A program made the translations under genes and the position numbers. Below the pieces are notes generated by a model, which searched no databases, was not told the origin of the DNA, and saw nothing but the letters and a program-made list of their open reading frames with translations. From contig NZ_CP063203.1 of the NCBI RefSeq assembly GCF_019904255.1, positions 1,870,001 through 1,934,000 on the forward strand: a DNA stretch of 64,000 nucleotides. The letters are read 5' to 3'. Shown piece after piece: positions 58,136 through 64,000 of this stretch. This DNA is from Marixanthomonas sp. SCSIO 43207. GTDB lineage: Bacteria; Bacteroidota; Bacteroidia; Flavobacteriales; Flavobacteriaceae. Position 1 is the stretch's first letter; each line of letters starts with the position of its first letter.

Positions 58136-58168
58136 TGTGATAGTATGGGGTTTTTAATACATTAAAAA

Positions 58169-59290
58169 TTATTTGGGAACTACTTTAAAAATTCCTTGTC
58201 CTTCAACTGCGATGTAAATATAACCATTAGGGCCCATTTTTACGTTACGTACACGCCCAATATCTTGTGCTATTTTTTCACGACCTACTACTTCATTTCC
58301 ATTTAATTTAACTAGTTCTACGTAGTTAAACTTTAATGAGCCAACTAGTAGGTGTCCTTTCCAGTCTGGGTAACGGTCACCTGTAACAAAATCCATCCCA
58401 CAGGGAGCAATTGATGGGACCCAATAGTAAATAGGTTGTTCCATTCCGGGTTTTGAAGTTATGTCTGTAAACGTAGTGCCGCTGTAATTTACTCCGTAAG
58501 AGATAACAGGCCATCCATAATTAACTCCTTTTCTGACAATGTTTATTTCGTCACCTCCTTTGGGTCCGTGTTCGTGTGTCCATATTTGACCAGTTGTAGG
58601 GTGTTTTGCCATACCTTGCGGGTTTCGGTTTCCGTAAGTGAAAATTGCTTTTTTTGCGTTTTTTTCATTTACAAAAGGGTTATCATTTGGGATGGTTCCA
58701 TCATCATTTAATCTGTATATCTTACCACCATCACGAGTAATATCTTGTGGATTTACGTCTCGATTGCCACGCTCACCAATAGAAAAGTATAAATATCCTT
58801 CATTATCAAACTCAATACGTGAGCCGAAATGTTGTCCTCTACTAGTGTTGGGAGTAGCTTTATAAAGCTCTTCAATAGATGTTAATGAATCATTTTTAAG
58901 TTTACATCTTATTAGCTTAGTATTTCCTCCTTCTTCATCACCTTCACTAGATGCGTATGTAATGTAAATCCATCCATTTTCAGAATAGTTAGGGTGTAAT
59001 TCAATATCTAATAACCCGCCTTGTCCTCGATTATAGACTTCAGGAACATTTTTTATTTCGGTTTTTGTTCCGTTTGAAAAATGAATAAGACTTCCTGCTT
59101 TTTCAGTAATAAGCATACTGCCATTGGGTAACCAAGTCATTCCCCAAGGATTGTTGAGGTTGTTTACTATTTTTTCAGTTGTATAGCCTCTTTTTTCTGA
59201 AGTTTTAATAGCTACATCGTTTTCTTTTTTACGCTGAGCACATGAAGTAATTACCGAAAAGGAAAGTAGCAGTATTATTAGCTTTTTCAT
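58169..59290 (-). CDS. PQQ-dependent sugar dehydrogenase (soluble GDH/sorbosone type)
   Basis: A 373-residue six-bladed beta-propeller lipoprotein. The signal peptide MKKLIILLLSFSVITSCAQ ends in a lipobox; I use ATG 59290, because the longer frame from 59347 puts 19 residues in front of it. Motifs NNPWGMTWLPNGSMLITEK, GQGGLLDIELHP, FGNRNPQ-like YGNRNPQGMA and HEHGPKGGDEINIV mark the glucose/sorbosone dehydrogenase family; the His of EHGP is the likely catalytic one. It probably oxidises aldoses in the periplasm with PQQ. Genes for PQQ synthesis are not seen here. Confidence 0.92.
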   Translation of the reverse strand: MKKLIILLLSFSVITSCAQRKKENDVAIKTSEKRGYTTEKIVNNLNNPWGMTWLPNGSMLITEKAGSLIHFSNGTKTEIKNVPEVYNRGQGGLLDIELHPNYSENGWIYITYASSEGDEEGGNTKLIRCKLKNDSLTSIEELYKATPNTSRGQHFGSRIEFDNEGYLYFSIGERGNRDVNPQDITRDGGKIYRLNDDGTIPNDNPFVNEKNAKKAIFTYGNRNPQGMAKHPTTGQIWTHEHGPKGGDEINIVRKGVNYGWPVISYGVNYSGTTFTDITSKPGMEQPIYYWVPSIAPCGMDFVTGDRYPDWKGHLLVGSLKFNYVELVKLNGNEVVGREKIAQDIGRVRNVKMGPNGYIYIAVEGQGIFKVVPK

Positions 59291-59475
59291 AGTATGAATT
59301 TCTTTTTGAAAAGATACTAAAATAGCTTGAAATGTAAAAGTCCCCAAAGTTTATAACTAAGGGGACTTAGCAGGGGCAAAAAAGTTTTTAAAGTCTAACC
59401 ATTCTTATTGTGGATCTCTGACTTATTTTATTTACGAAAAATATAGGGTAGGCGGTTTTATTTTCTGAAGAAAAA

Positions 59476-60237
59476 TTAATTCTCTTGAAGGGCTGCTTCT
59501 AGTTCTTCGGTCATTTCTAGGTTGTGAAATACATCTTGAACATCATCATCATCTTCAAAAGCATCTATTAATGATACAATTTGCTTAGCTTCTTCAAGTG
59601 GGAGTGTTTTGGTGTTTAATGGTATGCGTTGCAGTTCGGCATTTTGAGTTTCAATTTGTAATGACTCCAACTTTTCAGACATTTTTCCAAAGTCTGTAAA
59701 ATCACTGTAAATAATAAAAAACTCTTCTTCATTTTCAAACTTTGTAGCACCAGCTTCTATAAGTTCTAGTTGTAATTCTTCCAAGTCCCAATCGAGCGCT
59801 TCTTTCTTCAGTGTAAAAACACCTTTGCGATTAAAAAGAAACTCTAAAGAGCCATTGGTGCCTAAACTTCCGTCGTGTTTTGTAAAAATAGATCTTACAG
59901 ATGCTACAGTGCGGTTTGTGTTATCTGTTGTGCACTCCACATAAAAGGCAATGCCGTGAGGACCATATCCTTCAAAAGTGATTTTTTCATAGCTGTCTGC
60001 ATCTGCGCCCGACGCCTTTTTGATTGCGCGTTCAATTGTGTCTTTGGGCATATTTACGCCTTTAGCGTTTTGAATAGCGTTACGCAAAGCAGGGTTGGTT
60101 TCTGGATCACCGTTTTGGTTATTCTCTTTAATTGCAACGGTAATTTCTTTAATAACACGAGTAAATTGCTTAGCGCGTTTTTTATCTTGTGCTCCTTTTC
60201 TATGCTTAATATTTGCCCATTTGCTGTGTCCTGCCAT
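59476..60237 (-). CDS. yebC: YebC/PmpR family protein (TACO1 type)
   Basis: A 253-residue protein with the YebC N-terminus MAGHSKWANIKHRKGAQDKKR and the conserved GYGPHGIAFYVECTTDNTNRT. The family was long called transcriptional regulators; recent work links it to translation of proline-rich stretches. The length is slightly above the usual 236-247 because of an acidic C-terminal tail. It stands alone and diverges from the carboxylase operon across 159 bp. Confidence 0.95.
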   Translation of the reverse strand: MAGHSKWANIKHRKGAQDKKRAKQFTRVIKEITVAIKENNQNGDPETNPALRNAIQNAKGVNMPKDTIERAIKKASGADADSYEKITFEGYGPHGIAFYVECTTDNTNRTVASVRSIFTKHDGSLGTNGSLEFLFNRKGVFTLKKEALDWDLEELQLELIEAGATKFENEEEFFIIYSDFTDFGKMSEKLESLQIETQNAELQRIPLNTKTLPLEEAKQIVSLIDAFEDDDDVQDVFHNLEMTEELEAALQEN

Positions 60238-60350
60238 ACGTTTTAAAAATTTTAATGTTAAAATCTATTTTTTTTATTTAAATAGAAAAAATATAAATCT
60301 TAAAATTTTCTGAAAAAAAACAGATTACACCTTACCAATAAATTCTGACT

Positions 60351-60380
60351 TTGAGACCTTCCTTCAAAACTGTATCTTTA
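60351..60380 (+). promoter_or_regulatory. Candidate promoter of the carboxylase operon (TTG-N19-TATCTTTA)
   Basis: TTG at 60351-60353 and TATCTTTA at 60373-60380 are 19 nt apart, the standard Bacteroidota spacing; only the last base of the -7 box departs from TAnnTTTG. It would start transcription near 60386, about 10 nt before the ATG at 60397. Confidence 0.5.
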
Positions 60381-60396
60381 CGCAAAATATCTTTTT

Positions 60397-60885
60397 ATGA
60401 GTGCAACATATAAAGCTGTTGTTAACGAATCATTTGAATTCTCGTTACAAAGCAGTGATATTGAAACGTTAGATAGCGTTTCAGAAGGAAAAAACAAAAT
60501 CAATTTACTACAAAACTCCAAATCGGTAACGGCACAAGTACTTTCTACAGACTTACTTTCTAGAACCTATACTATTAAAGTAAACGGTAATAGGTATACC
60601 GTAAAAATTGAAAACGAACTGGATGCACTTATTGCAGACATGGGGCTTTCACTTGGTGCCAATGCTGTTGAGAATGAAATTCATGCACCAATGCCGGGAT
60701 TAATTCTTGAAGTAAGTGTAAAAGAAGGCGATAAGGTTTCTGAAGGCGATTCTCTTTGCGTTCTTGAAGCTATGAAAATGGAAAACGCACTAGGCGCACC
60801 TAGAGATGGCGTAGTGAAGGCAGTACACATTGCCAAAGGAGAAACTGTAGATAAAAACGCATTGTTAATTGAACTAGAAGACTAA
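60397..60885 (+). CDS. Biotin carboxyl carrier protein subunit of acyl-CoA carboxylase
   Basis: A 162-residue carrier. The C-terminal biotinyl domain (about 92-162) has the biotin site EAMKMEN with Lys127 and the hammerhead hairpin GLILEVSVKEGDKVSEGDSL. The N-terminal part (about 1-85) is a beta-rich adaptor as in propionyl- or methylcrotonyl-CoA carboxylases, not the Pro/Ala-rich linker of the fatty-acid AccB. Its stop overlaps the ATG of the biotin carboxylase. With that gene and the next it forms one complex. Confidence 0.93.
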   Translation: MSATYKAVVNESFEFSLQSSDIETLDSVSEGKNKINLLQNSKSVTAQVLSTDLLSRTYTIKVNGNRYTVKIENELDALIADMGLSLGANAVENEIHAPMPGLILEVSVKEGDKVSEGDSLCVLEAMKMENALGAPRDGVVKAVHIAKGETVDKNALLIELED

Positions 60886-62333
60886 TGGATATAAAAAAAA
60901 TATTGATAGCCAATCGCGGAGAAATTGCACTTCGAGTTATGAAAACCGCCCGCAACATGGGCTTAAAAACGGTTGCTGTTTTTTCTGAAGCAGACCGAAA
61001 TGCACCACACGTGAAATTTGCAGACGAAGCTGTTTGCATAGGTCCGCCACCTTCTTCAGAATCTTATTTAAAAGGTGACTTGATAATAAAAACCGCAAAA
61101 CAACTTAATGTAGATGCTATTCATCCTGGCTATGGATTTTTAAGTGAAAATGCTGATTTTGGAGAAGCGGTAGAAAAAGCAGGATTACTATTTATAGGTC
61201 CAAAGTCATACGCTATTAAAGTCATGGGAGACAAGCTAGCGGCCAAAGAAGCTGTTAAGGATTATGATATCCCTATGGTTCCTGGTATTGATGAAGCTAT
61301 TACAGATGTTGATAAAGCTACTGCCATTGCAAAAGATATTGGGTTTCCTATTTTAATTAAAGCTGCTGCTGGTGGTGGTGGAAAAGGAATGCGTGTAGTT
61401 GAAAAAGAAAAAGAATTAGGAGAACAAATGAAACGCGCCATTAGTGAAGCTGAATCTGCTTTTGGTAATGGAGCTGTTTTTATTGAAAAATATGTTGCAT
61501 CACCTAGGCACATCGAAATTCAAGTACTAGCAGATACCCACGGAAATATTGTACACCTATTTGAACGCGAATGCAGCGTACAACGTAGACATCAAAAAGT
61601 AGTTGAAGAAGCACCTTCCTCGGTATTGACCCCTCAATTAAGAAATAAAATGGGTGAAGCAGCTGTAAAAGTTGCAAAGGCCTGTGATTATGTAGGTGCC
61701 GGGACTGTTGAGTTTTTACTAGATGAAAATCATAATTTTTATTTTCTAGAAATGAACACTCGATTACAAGTAGAACACCCGGTTACAGAATGGATTACAG
61801 GAGTTGACCTTGTAGAAGAGCAAATTAAAATAGCAGACGGTCAACCATTGTCATTCTCTCAAGAAGATTTAACAATAACCGGCCACGCATTAGAGCTTCG
61901 AGTGTATGCAGAAGATTCATTAGATAACTTTATGCCAAGCGTAGGGACACTAGAAGTTTACAATCCACCAAAGGGAGACTTTATAAGAGTAGATGATGGT
62001 TTTACAGAAGGAATGGAAGTACCTATTCAATATGATCCTATGTTGTCAAAGTTAATTACCTACGGAAAAACCCGTAACGAAGCAATTCAACATATGATTG
62101 AAGCTATAGCAAATTATGAAGTAGAAGGTGTAAGCACGACGTTACCTTTTGGAAAGTTTGTATGTGAACATGAAGCTTTCAGAAGTGGAAACTTTGACAC
62201 CCATTTTGTAAAGAAGTTTTATTCAGAAGAATTATTAAAAGAAGAAATAAAAGAAGAAGCAGCAATAGCAGCAAAAATTGCCCTTCAAGCATATTTGAAA
62301 GAAGCAAAACAATTACGAGTACCTAAACATTAA
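60885..62333 (+). CDS. Biotin carboxylase subunit
   Basis: Carboxylates the biotin of the neighbouring carrier using ATP and bicarbonate. The 482 residues show the N-terminal [20 protein letters not shown], the ATP-grasp Gly-rich loop [32 protein letters not shown], and [20 protein letters not shown]. Length is that of AccC-like subunits without a fused carrier. In an operon with a PCC-type carrier and carboxyltransferase, it most likely serves propionyl-CoA carboxylase; it could also be shared with the separate carboxyltransferase at 27626. Confidence 0.94.
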   Translation: MDIKKILIANRGEIALRVMKTARNMGLKTVAVFSEADRNAPHVKFADEAVCIGPPPSSESYLKGDLIIKTAKQLNVDAIHPGYGFLSENADFGEAVEKAGLLFIGPKSYAIKVMGDKLAAKEAVKDYDIPMVPGIDEAITDVDKATAIAKDIGFPILIKAAAGGGGKGMRVVEKEKELGEQMKRAISEAESAFGNGAVFIEKYVASPRHIEIQVLADTHGNIVHLFERECSVQRRHQKVVEEAPSSVLTPQLRNKMGEAAVKVAKACDYVGAGTVEFLLDENHNFYFLEMNTRLQVEHPVTEWITGVDLVEEQIKIADGQPLSFSQEDLTITGHALELRVYAEDSLDNFMPSVGTLEVYNPPKGDFIRVDDGFTEGMEVPIQYDPMLSKLITYGKTRNEAIQHMIEAIANYEVEGVSTTLPFGKFVCEHEAFRSGNFDTHFVKKFYSEELLKEEIKEEAAIAAKIALQAYLKEAKQLRVPKH

Positions 62334-62347
62334 TAGCGATAGAGTTT

Positions 62348-63889
62348 ATGAGCGATACCAATAAAGAATTACAGAAAAAGATAGCCGAAGCAAAATTAGG
62401 CGGAGGTGAAAAACGAATTGCCAAACAACACGAAAAAAAGAAACTAACAGCTAGAGAGCGCGTTGAGTACCTTCTAGATGAGGGTTCTTTTGAAGAAATG
62501 GGAATCTTGGTTACTCACCGTACTACTGATTTTGGTATGGACAAACAAAAGTTTTATGGAGACGGGGTGGTAACCGGATATGGTACCATAGATAATAGGC
62601 TTGTTTATGTTTTTGCACAAGATTTTACAGTTTTTGGTGGTGCTTTATCTGAAACTCACGCCGAAAAAATATGTAAAATTATGGATCACGCACTGCGTGT
62701 TGGTGCGCCAGTAATTGGATTGAATGACTCTGGAGGCGCTCGTATTCAAGAAGGAGTACGATCGCTAGGTGGATATGCCGATATTTTTTACAGAAATGTA
62801 CAGTCTTCAGGAGTGATTCCTCAAATTTCGGCTATTATGGGACCTTGTGCGGGCGGTGCAGTTTACTCTCCGGCAATGACAGATTTTACTATGATGGTAC
62901 AGGACAGTAGTTATATGTTTGTTACCGGTCCTAATGTTGTAAAAACTGTAACCAATGAAAATGTCACTTCAGAAGAATTAGGAGGCGCACATACCCATGC
63001 TACCAAGAGTGGTGTTACACATTTTACGGCAAGTAATGACATTGTATGTTTGGAGCAGATAAAACAATTGCTCAGCTACTTACCACAAAATAACCAAACA
63101 ACACCAAAATCTCTTCCGTATGAATTAGGTGACGAAATTAGAGAAGAACTAGAGTCTATAGTTCCAGACTCTTCCAATAAACCGTACGATATGCATACTG
63201 TTATCAATGGTATTATTGATGCCAATTCTTTTTTTGAGGTTCATAAAGATTACGCAGATAATATTATTGTAGGATTTGCTAGGTTAGGGGGGAGAAGTAT
63301 AGGTATAGTTGCCAATCAACCTATGAGTCTTGCAGGTGTTTTAGATGTAGATAGTAGTAAAAAAGGAGCTCGCTTTACTCGTTTTTGTGATGCATTTAAT
63401 ATTCCATTACTGGTATTGGTTGATGTACCCGGCTTTTTACCCGGAACAGATCAAGAATGGAATGGTATTATCCTTCACGGAGCCAAACTTTTATATGCAC
63501 TAAGTGAAGCGACAGTACCAAGAGTTACTGTAATTACCAGAAAAGCCTATGGAGGAGCATATGATGTAATGAATAGTAAACACATAGGTGCAGATATGAA
63601 TTATGCGTGGCCAACTGCAGAAATTGCTGTGATGGGGGCAAAAGGAGCAAGTGAGATAATTTTCAGAAAAGAAATTGCAGCTGCAAAAGATCCTGAACTC
63701 AAATTATCTGAAAAAGAAGCCGAGTACGCAGAAGCTTTTGCTAATCCATTTAAAGCTGCACAACGTGGTTTTATTGATGAGGTAATTCAACCAAAAGAAA
63801 CTAGAAGAAAACTGCTTAAAGCATTTTCTATGCTAGAAACCAAAACTGTAGATAGACCAAAACGTAAACACGGAAACATTCCTCTTTAA
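62348..63889 (+). CDS. pccB: Propionyl-CoA carboxylase beta subunit (acyl-CoA carboxyltransferase)
   Basis: Transfers CO2 from carboxybiotin to propionyl-CoA, giving methylmalonyl-CoA. The 513 residues carry the PccB features: [40 protein letters not shown], the oxyanion turns [16 protein letters not shown] and [11 protein letters not shown], and [14 protein letters not shown]. It follows the biotin carboxylase by 14 bp. The product feeds mutA/mutB about 8 kb away, although no methylmalonyl-CoA epimerase is seen here. Acetyl-CoA activity cannot be ruled out from sequence. The last 111 bp of the window hold nothing I can name. Confidence 0.92.
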   Translation: MSDTNKELQKKIAEAKLGGGEKRIAKQHEKKKLTARERVEYLLDEGSFEEMGILVTHRTTDFGMDKQKFYGDGVVTGYGTIDNRLVYVFAQDFTVFGGALSETHAEKICKIMDHALRVGAPVIGLNDSGGARIQEGVRSLGGYADIFYRNVQSSGVIPQISAIMGPCAGGAVYSPAMTDFTMMVQDSSYMFVTGPNVVKTVTNENVTSEELGGAHTHATKSGVTHFTASNDIVCLEQIKQLLSYLPQNNQTTPKSLPYELGDEIREELESIVPDSSNKPYDMHTVINGIIDANSFFEVHKDYADNIIVGFARLGGRSIGIVANQPMSLAGVLDVDSSKKGARFTRFCDAFNIPLLVLVDVPGFLPGTDQEWNGIILHGAKLLYALSEATVPRVTVITRKAYGGAYDVMNSKHIGADMNYAWPTAEIAVMGAKGASEIIFRKEIAAAKDPELKLSEKEAEYAEAFANPFKAAQRGFIDEVIQPKETRRKLLKAFSMLETKTVDRPKRKHGNIPL

Positions 63890-64000
63890 AAAGAAGTGTC
63901 GTTAAATTATTTGGCAAACAAAGTATAATTTTAAGTATTGTGTTAAATCTTTTTTAAAAGCAACTAGATTTAGTATTCATAATTTTTGATTGGTTAAATG

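Overview
The window looks like a marine-type member of the Flavobacteriaceae (Bacteroidota). The evidence is a low G+C content by eye, TonB-dependent receptor/DUF4249 pairs, three proteins with type IX secretion (T9SS) C-terminal sorting domains, bacillithiol and menaquinone synthesis genes, Bacteroidota promoter boxes (TTG, about 19 nt, TAnnTTTG), and flavobacterial orphan families (DUF6095, DUF5683, a CAL67264-type small membrane protein). I saw no rRNA, tRNA, CRISPR array or intact insertion sequence.

Left part (1-16773). A one-component-style hybrid histidine kinase runs off the left edge. It is followed by an apparent minus-strand operon TonB receptor - DUF4249 lipoprotein - murQ - DUF6095, then monomeric isocitrate dehydrogenase, and an operon kdsD - tatC - AhpD-like protein. 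Diverging from kdsD is recQ, which faces a small HsdR_N-like protein; holA follows.

Middle (17033-31839). A large T9SS-secreted composite protein is followed by the menaquinone cluster menA - UPF0173 hydrolase - (four-helix-bundle cassette) - menC - CPBP protease - menE. Then come a vWA/YfbK-like protein, a carboxyltransferase beta subunit, a small membrane protein, a DinB-family protein and ettA.

Accessory island (about 32052-40212). The last 213 bp of a small lipoprotein gene downstream of ettA are repeated, with six differences by eye, 7948 bp further on. The 7.7 kb between the copies is unlike the rest of the window. It holds decayed DUF2200 and DUF1801 genes, a decayed outer-membrane barrel gene, two intact-looking T9SS cargo genes, a lipoprotein gene with one in-frame stop, an unidentified open frame, and a membrane-protein pseudogene cut off exactly at the repeat junction. 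I read it as an inserted, decaying cassette region. It is the most unusual structure in the window.

Right part (40221-64000). After an unknown gene, an MBL-fold lipoprotein, an M14 peptidase and bshC, the minus strand carries the run parA - parB - DUF5683 - dapB - lepB - wbqC. Next is a DECR-type short-chain reductase, then a tightly overlapping operon udk - ftsB - mutA - small membrane protein - lipoprotein - mutB. A sugar-dehydrogenase/cytochrome c pair and yebC follow. The plus strand closes with a biotin carrier, biotin carboxylase and carboxyltransferase, i.e. a propionyl-CoA carboxylase-like set. Together with mutA/mutB this gives most of the propionyl-CoA to succinyl-CoA route; no epimerase is seen here.
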